A stretch of 64,000 bases of DNA from Acidisoma sp. PAMC 29798 (GCF_030252425.1 NZ_CP126994.1:1922001-1986000); one strand, 5' to 3'. Positions 45,117 through 54,550 are shown, numbered from the stretch's first letter. The notes: a model not told the origin generated them from the letters alone. Numbers and translations: made by a program.

Positions 45117-46901
45117 TTATACGACGCGCAACGCGTGGCGCAGTGCGTCCTTGATCCGCGCCACCACGCCCGGCCAGTCGCCCATGAGCTGCTGGCGGAA
45201 CAGGCGCGCGGTGGGATACCAGGGCGTGTCCTCTCGCAAAATCATCCACCGCCAGTCGGCATTATGGGGCAACAGGATCCACACGGGCTTGCCCATGGCC
45301 CCGGCAAGATGCGCGACGCTGGTATCGACTGTAATAACGAGGTCGAGCTGATCGATGATCGCGGCGGTATCGGCGAAGTCGGCAATGCCGTCGCCCAGGA
45401 AAGTCACGCGCTGGTATTCACTGAGCATGGCACGCTCACGCGGCGTGACATCCTTGTGCAGGCAAATCCAGTCGGCATCGATGTCGAACAGGGGCGTCAG
45501 CACGGCGAGGTCGATCGACCGATTGTGGTCGTTCTTATAAGTCGGGCTGCCGCTCCACACGAAACCCAGCCTCGGCTTTCCGCGCGGCGGCAAGCGGGCA
45601 GACCAGTCCTGCCGCAGGCGCCATTCCGTCCACAAATAGGGGATGGCGGCCGGAATGGTGTCGAGCGCCGTGCCGAGGGCGAGTGGCAGGCTCAGCAGCG
45701 CGCAATGATAGTCGAACGCCGCCGGCGTCGCGGCTTCCTCCACCAATTCGATGGCGGGATGCGCCGCCGCGAACAGCCGCCGCAACGGTTCCTTCACCGA
45801 GAGGATCACGACCGCGCCCCGCTCCACCATGATGCGGGTGTAGCGGTAGAACTGGATGATATCGCCCAGCCCCTGCTCGCAATGGATGAACAGCGTCTTG
45901 CCGGCGATCGGTTCGGCGCCCGTCCAGGCCGGCTGCGGAAAGGTGCGGTTGCCGATCGGATCCGTTCTGATCTTGCGCGCTTCATACATCCGCCAGCCGA
46001 TCTCGAACCGTCCGAGTTGCAGGTGGATGATCGCCATATTGAACTTGGTGTCGTGGAACTGGGGACGCAGCTCCAAGGCCCGCGCGTAATGTTCCAATGC
46101 CTCGTCATAGCGGGCGAGATCACCGAGGGCATTGCCCCGGTTGATATAGCCATCCGCATTGTCGGGTTCGAGGGCGATGGCGCGGTCGTAGCCGGCCAGC
46201 GCCTCCGCGTGCCGATGAGCGTCGCGCAATACATTGGCGCGGTTGTTATGCGCCATGGCGTAATCGGGACTGAGGACGATGGCACGGTCGTAGCAGGCGA
46301 TGGCCTCGGCGTAGCGACGCAGACCACCCAGCGCATTGCCGCGGTTCAAATGGGCCATGGCGAAATCCGGCCGCAGCGCGATCGCCCTGTCGCAGCTCTC
46401 CACCGAGTCAGCGAACCGCCCCAAATCGCGCAGCGTATTGGCGCGGTTGTTATGGGCTGTCGCCTGTCCAGGCTCCAGACTGATCGCCTGATCGTAGCTC
46501 GCGACTGCCTCGGCATGGCGTCCTAAATTGCCGAGGGCATTGCCACGATTGACATAGGCCCCGACGTCGTTGGGCTGCAGGGCGATCAGCCGATCATAGG
46601 CAGCCAGTGCCTCGACAGAACGCTGCTGCGCCTGCAGCATTGCGGCGAGCGTACTCTGGAATTCGGCGATGGCATCGTTCAGGACGACGGCGCGCTGGAC
46701 CATTGCAATCGCCGCCTCGGCCTGACCGAGTTTCGCCGCCACGAGGCCGGAGAGATACCAACCGAGATGATGATCCGCCGCGCTGTGCAGAAGGTCGCGC
46801 AGACACTGCGCCGCTTCGTCCAAGCGTCCCCGCTGGTAGCACGCCAGAGCATGGTCGTACTGCGCCACCTGCCCCAGCTCCGCAATCATATCTGACGCCA
46901 C
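45117..46901 (-). CDS. TPR protein with C-terminal glycosyltransferase-like domain
   Basis: 594 aa. Residues ~10-320 hold about nine tetratricopeptide repeats of 34 residues, with the consensus A(Y/H)xNRGNALGxLGRxxEAxAxYDxAIALxPD. The C-terminal ~270 residues (LGDIIQFYRYTRIMVERGAV, LPPRGKPRLGFVWSGSPTYK, ITVDTSVAHLAGAMGKPVWI) resemble the GT9/heptosyltransferase fold often fused to TPRs. It could modify proteins or surface glycans. The repeats are near identical, so unequal recombination may change their number. Not linked by transcription to the sugar-acid genes around it. Confidence 0.85.
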   Translation of the reverse strand: MASDMIAELGQVAQYDHALACYQRGRLDEAAQCLRDLLHSAADHHLGWYLSGLVAAKLGQAEAAIAMVQRAVVLNDAIAEFQSTLAAMLQAQQRSVEALAAYDRLIALQPNDVGAYVNRGNALGNLGRHAEAVASYDQAISLEPGQATAHNNRANTLRDLGRFADSVESCDRAIALRPDFAMAHLNRGNALGGLRRYAEAIACYDRAIVLSPDYAMAHNNRANVLRDAHRHAEALAGYDRAIALEPDNADGYINRGNALGDLARYDEALEHYARALELRPQFHDTKFNMAIIHLQLGRFEIGWRMYEARKIRTDPIGNRTFPQPAWTGAEPIAGKTLFIHCEQGLGDIIQFYRYTRIMVERGAVVILSVKEPLRRLFAAAHPAIELVEEAATPAAFDYHCALLSLPLALGTALDTIPAAIPYLWTEWRLRQDWSARLPPRGKPRLGFVWSGSPTYKNDHNRSIDLAVLTPLFDIDADWICLHKDVTPRERAMLSEYQRVTFLGDGIADFADTAAIIDQLDLVITVDTSVAHLAGAMGKPVWILLPHNADWRWMILREDTPWYPTARLFRQQLMGDWPGVVARIKDALRHALRVV

Positions 46902-47147
46902 TCATGTCCCTCCCCTGGTGGCCTCTGTTTAATCGGTGGTCATTGAGGCTTTCCAAACGCCGCGCCGGAAAAGCCTACGCGTTGATCACATTCGCACGAT
47001 GTTCCGCCACCGCGGATTGTAACGATAGCGCATTTACTCGCCCAACCCATATGGTCGTCGAACCGTGGACAGGCTTGGCCAAACCTTGTTTGTGTCCGCA
47101 GCCACGGTGTGCCCAGCCGAGGCCCACCACACGCCTTAAGGATTGTC

Positions 47148-48179
47148 ATGCGCAGTGTCGTCATCCATGCCGCCGGTGATCTCCGGATCGAGGATCAGGA
47201 TCTTCCGACGATGGGACCGTCCCAGGTCGTCGTCCGCATCCAGGCGGGCGGTATCTGCGGCTCGGATTTGCATTATTTCAACCATGGCGGCTTCGGCACC
47301 GTGCGACTGCGCGAACCGATGATTCTGGGCCATGAGGTCGCCGGCATCGTCACCGAGGTCGCGGCAGATGTCACCCGCGTCAAACCTGGGGACCGCGTGG
47401 GTGTGAACCCCAGCCGCCCCTGCCGACACTGTCGCTTCTGCCTCAAGGGCATGCCCAACCAATGCCTGAACATGCGCTTCTACGGCAGCGCGATGCCGAT
47501 GCCGCATATTCAGGGCGCCTTTCGGGACTTTCTGGTCTGCGATGCGAGCCAATGCGAGATTGCGTTGCGGGCGCTGCCGACCGAACTCGCTTTGGCGGAG
47601 CCCCTCGCCGTCGTCCTCCACGCCTTGGGCCAGGCCGGCTCACTGTTAGGCCAAACCGTGCTGGTGACGGGCTGCGGCCCGATCGGTGCCTTGGTCGTTG
47701 CGGCCGCGCGCTTCCATGGCGCGGCTGAGATCATCGTGACGGATATTGTGGACGCGCCGCTGGCCGTGGCCCGCAAGCTCGGCGCCACACGTGCGGTCAA
47801 TACCGCGACCAACCCGGACGGCTTGGCGGAGTATCGTCACGACAAGGGCCAGATCGGGGTGATGATCGAATGCTCTGGCAATGACCGCGCCCTGCGGGCC
47901 GGGCTGGATGTGGTCGAGCCCGGCGGCACCATCGTGCAGCTCGGCCTCGGCGGCGATATGTCCGTGCCGCAGAATATGGTCGTGTCGAAGGAAGTGAAGG
48001 TTGTCGGCTCTTTCCGCTTTCACGACGAATATGCCCTGGCGGTGCGGCTGATCGATGAGGGTCGGATGGACCTCACGCCGTTGCTGACCGGCAGCTTCGA
48101 CGTGGCGGACGCGCAGCATGCCTTCGAGGCCGCGAACGACCGCCGCACGGCAATGAAGGTGCAGCTGTTGTTTTCGTGA
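47148..48179 (+). CDS. L-idonate 5-dehydrogenase-like zinc alcohol dehydrogenase
   Basis: 343 aa from ATG 47148, with AAGGA 5 bases upstream. The catalytic Zn is bound by Cys in AGGICGSDLHYFNHGG and His-Glu in ILGHEVAG. The structural Zn comes from the four Cys of RPCRHCRFCLKGMPNQC. The cofactor loop is VLVTGCGPIGALVV. 'GSDLHYF' and 'NPSRPCRHCRFC' are typical of L-idonate 5-dehydrogenase. Together with the IdnO-like SDR and the lactonase it could convert idonate through 5-ketogluconate to gluconate. Confidence 0.86.
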   Translation: MRSVVIHAAGDLRIEDQDLPTMGPSQVVVRIQAGGICGSDLHYFNHGGFGTVRLREPMILGHEVAGIVTEVAADVTRVKPGDRVGVNPSRPCRHCRFCLKGMPNQCLNMRFYGSAMPMPHIQGAFRDFLVCDASQCEIALRALPTELALAEPLAVVLHALGQAGSLLGQTVLVTGCGPIGALVVAAARFHGAAEIIVTDIVDAPLAVARKLGATRAVNTATNPDGLAEYRHDKGQIGVMIECSGNDRALRAGLDVVEPGGTIVQLGLGGDMSVPQNMVVSKEVKVVGSFRFHDEYALAVRLIDEGRMDLTPLLTGSFDVADAQHAFEAANDRRTAMKVQLLFS

Positions 48180-48183
48180 GCGG

Positions 48184-48501
48184 CTACGGCTCCAACCGGT
48201 AACAGGCCGAGGCCAGACCATCATTGACCAAGGCCGCGCGCACAGCCTGTTCCCCGGCGGCGTCGCCGGGCACGATGCCAAGGCGCGTGAAAAACGCCAC
48301 CTCGCCCGTCGCGCGGGCGCGAAACAGCCGCCCCAAAGCCTCGGCCACCGGGCTCCGCGCCACGCAGCAGGCGCAGCCAAGGACGTGACCCGCCTCCGCA
48401 GCGGCCCAGGGCGCCACGGCAGCATCTTCGACCAGCCAGCCGGTGTTCACACTGTCGTCACGCGCCTCGGCGAAGAAGACGGGAATGCGCGCATCCATCA
48501 T
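48184..48501 (-). CDS. 105-aa CxCC protein resembling a P-loop-less COG0523 fragment
   Basis: 105 aa from ATG 48501 (48510 and 48498 are alternatives; no strong ribosome site). The core HVLGCACCVARSPVAEALGR has a CxCC motif placed as in COG0523/CobW metal-chaperone GTPases. The flanks RIPVFFAEARDDSVNTGWLV and RAALVNDGLASACYRL also resemble the CobW segments before and after that motif. The P-loop and the rest of the GTPase are absent. It is divergent from the ArsR-methyltransferase/metH operon over a 50-base palindromic region, so it is probably co-regulated with them. The CobW relation is my reading of short motifs, not an alignment. It may bind zinc or cobalt. Confidence 0.65.
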   Translation of the reverse strand: MMDARIPVFFAEARDDSVNTGWLVEDAAVAPWAAAEAGHVLGCACCVARSPVAEALGRLFRARATGEVAFFTRLGIVPGDAAGEQAVRAALVNDGLASACYRLEP

Positions 48502-48517
48502 TCTGCTCATCGAGTAG

Positions 48518-48537
48518 ACATAAACATATGTATATGT
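48518..48537. promoter_or_regulatory. Imperfect palindrome, probable ArsR operator
   Basis: The segment between the divergent starts (ATG 48501 minus, ATG 48551 plus) contains ACATAAACATATGTATATGT. Outer ACATA/TATGT arms enclose the palindromic ACATATGT core. AT-rich palindromes of this kind are usual ArsR-family sites and lie over both promoters here. Confidence 0.5.
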
Positions 48538-48550
48538 CACATCAAGAGCC

Positions 48551-49546
48551 ATGGATGGTGTTCTCCTCGCATTACGGGCGGCGGCCGAGCCGACCCGGCT
48601 CCGTCTGCTGGCCCTCGCCGGTCTCGGCACCTTCTGCGTGAGCGAGCTGGTGACGATCCTTGGCCAGTCCCAGCCACGGCTGTCCCGGCACCTGCGTCTG
48701 CTGGTCCAGGCGGGGCTGCTGCGCCGCCAGCAGGAGGGCGTGCATAGCTGGTTCGCCTTGACCGAAGCCGCCGACCCGCGCGGCCAGCTCGCCCGCTCCA
48801 TCCTCGCGCAGCTTCCCCCACAGGATGCGCTTCTCGCGGCCGACCGTCGCCTCGCGGCGCAGGCGCTGTCGGAACGCGCGCGCATCGCCTCGGAAAGCTT
48901 TCAGCGCCAGGGCGCGGATTGGGATGAGATGAAGGCGCTGGGCTTGCCCGCCGATCAGGTCGAGCCTGTGCTGCTCCAGATCGTGGGTCCCGGTGAACTC
49001 GGCAGCATCCTCGATATCGGAACCGGCACCGGCCGCGTGCTGGAACTGCTCGGCCCCCGCGCGCGCCTGGGCCTTGGCATCGATGCCAGCGCCGCCATGC
49101 TGGCCCTCGCCCGCTCACGCCTCGGCCAGGCTGGCCTGCCGCAATGCACCGTGCGACAGGCCGATATGTATCGGCTGCCGCTGCCGGATGGTGGCGCAGG
49201 CCATGGCTTCCACCACGCCGTGTTGCAGATGGTGCTGCACCACGCCGAGGATCCGCAGGCGGTGCTGCGGGAGGCTGCGCGCGTGCTGCGCGATGGCGGC
49301 CAGATCATCGTGGTGGATCTCGCGCCCCATCGCCGCCATGACCTGACGGCGCGTCTGGCCCATCGCCATAACGGCTTTCATGACGACGAGATGCGACGGA
49401 TGCTGCAACGGGTCGGCCTGACCGTCGCGGGCGCCGCCACCATTCCCGGCCCACTCGCGATCAAGATATGGTCCGGCGCCGTCGTCAGCCGACCTGCCTA
49501 TGCCCATCCCCTTTCCGCTCCAGACCGACAAGGTGCCAGCTTATGA
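48551..49546 (+). CDS. ArsR-family regulator fused to SAM-dependent methyltransferase
   Basis: 331 aa. Residues ~1-75 form an ArsR winged helix (EPTRLRLLALAGLGTFCVSE, ILGQSQPRLSRHLRLLVQAGL, LLRRQQEGVHSWFALT); no metal-binding Cys pair is evident. Residues ~140-300 form a class I methyltransferase with SILDIGTGTGRVLELLGPRA for AdoMet, RQADMYRLPLPDGG and VLRDGGQIIVVDLAPH. The ATGA overlap with metH couples translation. ArsR-type regulators of the SAM cycle that sense S-adenosylhomocysteine (SahR) are known; the methyltransferase domain suggests AdoMet or SAH sensing here (inference). Confidence 0.88.
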   Translation: MDGVLLALRAAAEPTRLRLLALAGLGTFCVSELVTILGQSQPRLSRHLRLLVQAGLLRRQQEGVHSWFALTEAADPRGQLARSILAQLPPQDALLAADRRLAAQALSERARIASESFQRQGADWDEMKALGLPADQVEPVLLQIVGPGELGSILDIGTGTGRVLELLGPRARLGLGIDASAAMLALARSRLGQAGLPQCTVRQADMYRLPLPDGGAGHGFHHAVLQMVLHHAEDPQAVLREAARVLRDGGQIIVVDLAPHRRHDLTARLAHRHNGFHDDEMRRMLQRVGLTVAGAATIPGPLAIKIWSGAVVSRPAYAHPLSAPDRQGASL

Positions 49547-52500
49547 GCAGCCGCCCGCATCTTCTTGACGCCCTGCGTGACCAGGTTCTGCTGTGTGACG
49601 GCGGCATGGGCAGCCGCGTCCAGGCGCTGACGCTCGACATCGAAAAAGACTTCTGGAACCGGGAAAACTGCACCGAGGTGCTGAACCTGTCGCGGCCGGA
49701 GATGGTGCGCGAAATCCATCGCGGCTATTTCGAAGCCGGTGCCGATATGGTGGAGACCAATACCTTCGGCGGCAGTCCGATTACCCTCGCCGAATTCGAG
49801 CTTGAAGACCGCACCATCGAAATCAACCGCGTGGCGGCCGAACTGGCACGCGAAGCGGCCGACAGCTTTTCGGACGGTCGGCATCGCTATGTGGTGGGCA
49901 GCATCGGGCCTGGCACCAAGCTGCCGAGCCTCGGCAATATCGCCTACGACCTGCTGGAAGCGGCCCTGGCCGAGCAAAGCCGTGGCCTGATCGCTGGCGG
50001 CGTCGATGCCATTCTGATCGAGACCTGCCAGGACACCTTGCAGATCAAGGCCGCCGTCAATGGCGCCAAGATTGCGCGGCGTGAGGCAGGCAGCAGCACG
50101 CCGATCTTCGTGCAAGTCACCGTGGAAACCACCGGCACCCTGCTGGTGGGGCCGGATATCGCCGCCGCCGCGACGGTGATTGACGCACTGGATGTACCGC
50201 TGATCGGGCTGAACTGCGCCACAGGCCCGCAGGAAATGGCTGAGCACATCCGCTGGCTCGCCACCAATTGGCGTGGCCTGATTTCGGTACAGCCCAATGC
50301 CGGCTTGCCGGAACTGGTGGACGGCCAGACCCATTACCCGCTGGGCGCCGAAGCCATGGCGAGCTGGGTCGAGCGTTACGTCGCCGAAGACGGCCTCAAC
50401 CTCATCGGCGGCTGCTGCGGCACCTCGACCCCGCATATCATGGCGCTGGACCAGATGCTGCGCCGTCGCGCCGGTTCGGGCATCAGACCCGTGCCGGTGC
50501 TGCGCAAGCCGGTCTGGGTCCCCTCCGTAGCCAGCCTCTATGGCCAGACGCCGCTGCGACAGGAAAACAGCTATTTCTCCATCGGTGAGCGTTGCAATGC
50601 CAACGGCTCGAAGAAATGGCGTGAGTTGCAGGAAGGTCAGGATTGGGACGGTTGCGTCGCGATGGGCCGCGACCAGATCGGCGAAGGCTCCAACGCCCTC
50701 GACATCTGCACCGCCTTCGTCGGGCGCGACGAAATCGCGGAGATGAACGAGGTGGTGCGCCGCTTCACCGGCAGCGTGAATTCGCCGCTGGTCATCGACA
50801 GCACCGAGCGCATCGTGCTGGAAGCCGCGCTGAAGCTGCATGGCGGCAAGCCGATCATCAACTCGATCAATTTCGAGGATGGCGAGAAGCCGGCCGAAGA
50901 TCGCATGCTGATGGCCAAGAAGTTCGGCACGGCGGTGATCGCGCTCACCATCGACGAGCCCGGCATGGCCAAGACCGCCGAAGACAAGCTGCGCATCGCG
51001 CGTCGGTTGGTGGAATTTTGCTGCGACAAGCACGGCCTGCCGCAATCGGATCTGCTCATCGATCCGCTGACCTTCACCATCGCCACGGGCAATGAGGATG
51101 ACCGCAAGCTTGGTCAATGGACGTTGGAGGGGATCAAGCTGATCCGGGACGCTTTCCCCGACATCCAGATCATCCTCGGCCTGTCGAATATCAGCTTCGG
51201 CCTCAATCCCGCAGCGCGGGCAGTGTTGAATTCGGTGTTCCTCGACCATGCGCTCAAGGCCGGCATGACCGGCGCCATCGTGCATGTCAGCAAAATCCGG
51301 CCGCTGCATCTGATCGCAGCGGAGGAAGTGAAGGTCTGCGAAGATCTGATCTTCGATCGCCGCGAAGAAGGCTACGATCCGCTCAAAAAGCTGCTGGAGA
51401 TCTTCGCCGACCGCAAATTGATCGACGCGACCGCCAAGGTGCGGTCTGCAACCGTCGAGGGCCGGTTGAAAGACCGCATCGTGGACGGCGACCGCAAGGG
51501 CCTGTCCGAGGATCTCGCCGAGGCGATGAAGACCAATGCGCCGCTCGACATCATCAACGGGATTCTGCTCGACGGTATGAAGGTGGTGGGTGAGCTGTTC
51601 GGCGCCGGCAAGATGCAGTTACCCTTCGTGCTGCAAAGCGCGGAGACGATGAAGGCCGCCGTCGCCTATCTCGAACCCTTCATGGAAAAGATCGAGGGCC
51701 AGGAAAAAGGCACCATCGTACTCGCCACCGTGCGCGGCGATGTGCATGACATCGGCAAGAACCTCGTCGATATCATCCTGACCAATAACGGCTATCGCGT
51801 CATCAATCTCGGCATCAAGGTGCCGCTGGTCGACATGATCGCGGCAGTGAAGGAGCATAAGGCGCATGCCATCGGCATGTCCGGCCTGCTGGTGAAATCT
51901 ACTGTCGTCATGAAGGACAATCTGGAAGAGCTGACGCGCCAGGGATTGGAAATTCCGATCCTGCTCGGTGGGGCGGCGCTGACGCGCAACTTCGTCGAGG
52001 ATGACTGCGTTCGTGCCTATGCCTCCGGCAGGGTCGCGTATGCGCGCGATGCCTTCGACGGCTTGTCGCTGATGGAGAAGGTCACCGGCAATGGCTTCGA
52101 CGATTACATGGCGGCGGTGCAATCGCGCCGCGCCGGCAAATCCCGCAACACCGCCCGCACGCTGGGCCAGGCGGATGCGAAGGCCTTCGCGCCGGTCGAT
52201 GTCAAAGCGGTGCAAGCGCGCCGCCGGGGCCTGACGCAGGACCAGCCGGTGATCGTGCCGCCCTTCTGGGGTGCGCGCACGGTGGAGGCGCCGCCGCGTG
52301 CGCTGGTGCCCTTCCTCAACGAGCGCAGCCTGTATCAGTTCCAATGGGGCTTTCGGAAACAGGGCAAGTCGCTAGAGGATTTCATCGGCTGGGCGAAGCA
52401 GGAGCTGCGGCCGATCATGCGCCGGATGCTGGCGCTGTGTGAGGAGCAAGACATCCTCAAGCCGCAGGCGATCTATGGCTATTGGAAAGCCGCCGGCCAG

Positions 52501-53037
52501 GGCAATGATCTTATTCTGTTTGCCGAGGACGGCCAGACGGAATTGTGTCGCTTCGCCCTGCCCCGCCAGCCGCGTGAGGATGGCGATTGCATCGCCGATT
52601 TCTTCCGTGACGTGGATGACGCCGAGCGTGACGTGATCGGGTTGCAGGTGGTGACCGTCGGCCAGAAGCCATCCGACCTCGCACGCGTGTGGTTCGAGGA
52701 AAACCGTTACCAGGACTACCTCTATCTCCATGGCCTGTCGGTCGAGATGGCCGAGGCGATGGCCGAATATACGCATAAGCGCATTCGCGCCGAGCTTGGT
52801 TTCTCCGGCGAGGATGATCGCGACATGGAAAAGATGCTCGGCCAGGGCTATCGCGGGTCGCGCTATTCCTTCGGCTATCCCGCCTGCCCGCGCATCGAGG
52901 ATCAGGAGCCAATCCTGAAGCTTCTCGATGCCGCGCGCATCGGCGTGTCGCTGTCAGACGAGAGCCAGCTTCACCCCGAGCAATCGACCAGTGCGCTTGT
53001 GGTGCTCAACGCGCGCGCGAAGTATTTTTCGGTGTAG
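49543..53037 (+). CDS. metH: Cobalamin-dependent methionine synthase
   Basis: 1164 aa, full length. Domain 1 (homocysteine) has zinc ligands Cys225 in GLNCATGP and Cys291/292 in LIGGCCGTSTPH. The folate domain has SIGERCNANGSKKW and DICTAFVGRD. The B12 domain has RGDVHDIGKNLVDI with the lower-axial His735. The C-terminal activation domain includes AQGYRGSRYSFGYPACP-like AdoMet-binding residues (seen as GQGYRGSRYSFGYPACP). It methylates homocysteine from methyl-tetrahydrofolate. The ATG overlaps the ArsR fusion stop by 4 bases. No metF is adjacent. Confidence 0.98.
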   Translation: MSSRPHLLDALRDQVLLCDGGMGSRVQALTLDIEKDFWNRENCTEVLNLSRPEMVREIHRGYFEAGADMVETNTFGGSPITLAEFELEDRTIEINRVAAELAREAADSFSDGRHRYVVGSIGPGTKLPSLGNIAYDLLEAALAEQSRGLIAGGVDAILIETCQDTLQIKAAVNGAKIARREAGSSTPIFVQVTVETTGTLLVGPDIAAAATVIDALDVPLIGLNCATGPQEMAEHIRWLATNWRGLISVQPNAGLPELVDGQTHYPLGAEAMASWVERYVAEDGLNLIGGCCGTSTPHIMALDQMLRRRAGSGIRPVPVLRKPVWVPSVASLYGQTPLRQENSYFSIGERCNANGSKKWRELQEGQDWDGCVAMGRDQIGEGSNALDICTAFVGRDEIAEMNEVVRRFTGSVNSPLVIDSTERIVLEAALKLHGGKPIINSINFEDGEKPAEDRMLMAKKFGTAVIALTIDEPGMAKTAEDKLRIARRLVEFCCDKHGLPQSDLLIDPLTFTIATGNEDDRKLGQWTLEGIKLIRDAFPDIQIILGLSNISFGLNPAARAVLNSVFLDHALKAGMTGAIVHVSKIRPLHLIAAEEVKVCEDLIFDRREEGYDPLKKLLEIFADRKLIDATAKVRSATVEGRLKDRIVDGDRKGLSEDLAEAMKTNAPLDIINGILLDGMKVVGELFGAGKMQLPFVLQSAETMKAAVAYLEPFMEKIEGQEKGTIVLATVRGDVHDIGKNLVDIILTNNGYRVINLGIKVPLVDMIAAVKEHKAHAIGMSGLLVKSTVVMKDNLEELTRQGLEIPILLGGAALTRNFVEDDCVRAYASGRVAYARDAFDGLSLMEKVTGNGFDDYMAAVQSRRAGKSRNTARTLGQADAKAFAPVDVKAVQARRRGLTQDQPVIVPPFWGARTVEAPPRALVPFLNERSLYQFQWGFRKQGKSLEDFIGWAKQELRPIMRRMLALCEEQDILKPQAIYGYWKAAGQGNDLILFAEDGQTELCRFALPRQPREDGDCIADFFRDVDDAERDVIGLQVVTVGQKPSDLARVWFEENRYQDYLYLHGLSVEMAEAMAEYTHKRIRAELGFSGEDDRDMEKMLGQGYRGSRYSFGYPACPRIEDQEPILKLLDAARIGVSLSDESQLHPEQSTSALVVLNARAKYFSV

Positions 53038-53045
53038 GCCCAATC

Positions 53046-53076
53046 CGTCATCCGCGCACGTGACGCGCGGATGACG
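53046..53076. terminator. Hairpin between metH and the convergent DUF1003 gene
   Basis: CGTCATCCGCGCA and CGCGCGGATGACG form a 12-base GC-rich stem with a short loop. It lies 8 bases after the metH stop and 8 bases before the convergent stop. There is no T-run, so it may be a bidirectional stabilising hairpin rather than a classical intrinsic terminator. Confidence 0.55.
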
Positions 53077-53084
53077 AGAACGAA

Positions 53085-53633
53085 TCAAACAGGCGCCTCG
53101 GTCGCCAGTTCCTCATGACTGTTTTTGATCGCATCGAGAACCGATTGCGGGTCGGCAGCGACCGACATGGCGGCGGCCTCGTGATCGACGCGGTTGGAGA
53201 GAAAAGGCGACTCCCGTCGCATTTCTTCCAAAAGCTCGATGATCTTGGCGGATTTCTGTTCGCCCAGAATGGCCAGCTCCAGCGTGAGCTGGTCACGATG
53301 CGCGGCAAGCTGATCCTCTCGTCGCTGCGTCACCAGGATCAGCACCGTGGTGTAGAGGGCAACCAGGCTGCTGGCGCCGTCCAACCAGAAAAAGGGCGGC
53401 GGATCGATCGGCGTTCGGCCTAGCGCCATCGCGCCGAGGTTGAGAAGAACCCAGGCCAGCACGATCATGGTCAGCCAGGCGATGAAGCGTGGCCGCCCAA
53501 CGGAGGCGGTGATGCGATCCACCGCGCGTTGCAGGGGCGTCGCCTGATTGTAGTGCTCCGCATGAAGCTGGGCGATCGCGCGCACCGTGTCTTCGATATG
53601 GGCCGGTAGAATCGGTGTAGCGTCGTCCTCCAT
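53085..53633 (-). CDS. DUF1003 membrane protein
   Basis: 182 aa from ATG 53633; a TTG at 53654 would overlap the upstream stop. Two membrane helices (FIAWLTMIVLAWVLLNLGAMA and a second around LDGASSLVALYTTVLILVTQ) match DUF1003, with the conserved DPPPFFWLDGASSLVAL between them. A charged tail (RREDQLAAHRDQLTLEL and ILGEQKSAKIIELLEEMR) is a probable coiled coil. Function of the family is unknown. It overlaps the MBL gene region and is probably co-transcribed with it. Confidence 0.85.
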   Translation of the reverse strand: MEDDATPILPAHIEDTVRAIAQLHAEHYNQATPLQRAVDRITASVGRPRFIAWLTMIVLAWVLLNLGAMALGRTPIDPPPFFWLDGASSLVALYTTVLILVTQRREDQLAAHRDQLTLELAILGEQKSAKIIELLEEMRRESPFLSNRVDHEAAAMSVAADPQSVLDAIKNSHEELATEAPV

Positions 53634-53650
53634 GATGCCCGTCCCGTTCT

Positions 53651-54550
53651 TCAATCGTGCAGCGGATAGGATGTCGCGGCGCCGTCCGAAGCATAGACCC
53701 AGACGCGACCGACGCGGGTGACGCGCACGGGATAGCCGAAGATGTCTGTGTCCATGCGATAGGCCGCGCCGTTCAAAACCTCGGTCAGCGCGTCCGCCGT
53801 GTCGGTGATCAGCGTTTCCTCGGCGATGGCGCGCGGCACATGCCCTGTGCAGATGGCATGGACGGGCGCGCTGAGCTTCGAGAGCTTGATGACGGACGCC
53901 AGCAGATCCTCCATCGATGACTCGTCATATTGCACGTAGTTGCCACCCTCCATCAGGGTATCGCCGGCGAACAGCACGCCATGGCGCTCGTCAAACAGGC
54001 AGATACCGTCCGGGCTATGGCCGGGCGTGTCGATCACGAGCAGCTTGCGGTCGCCGAGATCGACCTCGTCATCCTCACGCAGCAGGCCGGTGGCCGGCAC
54101 GCCGCCGGGCATCCAGGCCTGGGCATCGAAGGTGCTGGGAAAATCACGCGGCTCCGTCTCCGGTGTCAGCGCATAGAAATCTGGCTCGGCCACGAGGCGC
54201 GCGCGGGCCTCGGCGATGATGGCGAGAAAACCTCGCAAATAGCGGTCGAGCAGGTCGCGCGGCGCGCGACGCTCCAACAGCGGGCCGCCGCGCTCCCCCG
54301 CCAGACGCTCGTAGAACTCGCCGTTTCCGCCGACGTGATCGAAATGGTAATGCGTATTGATCAGGGTGATGGGCTTGTCCGTGAGGCGCTCAACGACGGG
54401 TTTGATCGGCATGATGCCCATCCCGCTATCGATCAGCACGGCGCGGTCCCGCCCGACATAGAGCCAGCTCACCACATGCAGCGGCTCCGCGATCATCCAA
54501 AGATCGTGGTTGACGCGACGAACCTCGAACCAGCCTTTGTCGATGGTCAT
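53651..54550 (-). CDS. Metallo-beta-lactamase-fold hydrolase
   Basis: 299 aa. HxHxDH occurs as LINTHYHFDHVGG, with VLIDSGMGIMPI before it, LVIDTPGHSPDGICLF and VLFAGDTLMEGG for the other ligands, and AICTGHVPRAI for the last His. It is a glyoxalase-II-like branch; the substrate is unknown. It is upstream of the DUF1003 gene, separated by 17 bases. Confidence 0.88.
   Translation of the reverse strand: MTIDKGWFEVRRVNHDLWMIAEPLHVVSWLYVGRDRAVLIDSGMGIMPIKPVVERLTDKPITLINTHYHFDHVGGNGEFYERLAGERGGPLLERRAPRDLLDRYLRGFLAIIAEARARLVAEPDFYALTPETEPRDFPSTFDAQAWMPGGVPATGLLREDDEVDLGDRKLLVIDTPGHSPDGICLFDERHGVLFAGDTLMEGGNYVQYDESSMEDLLASVIKLSKLSAPVHAICTGHVPRAIAEETLITDTADALTEVLNGAAYRMDTDIFGYPVRVTRVGRVWVYASDGAATSYPLHD

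Noticed and set aside
49498-51309. 603-residue minus-strand open frame
   Set aside because: Antisense to metH; no motif and biased composition.
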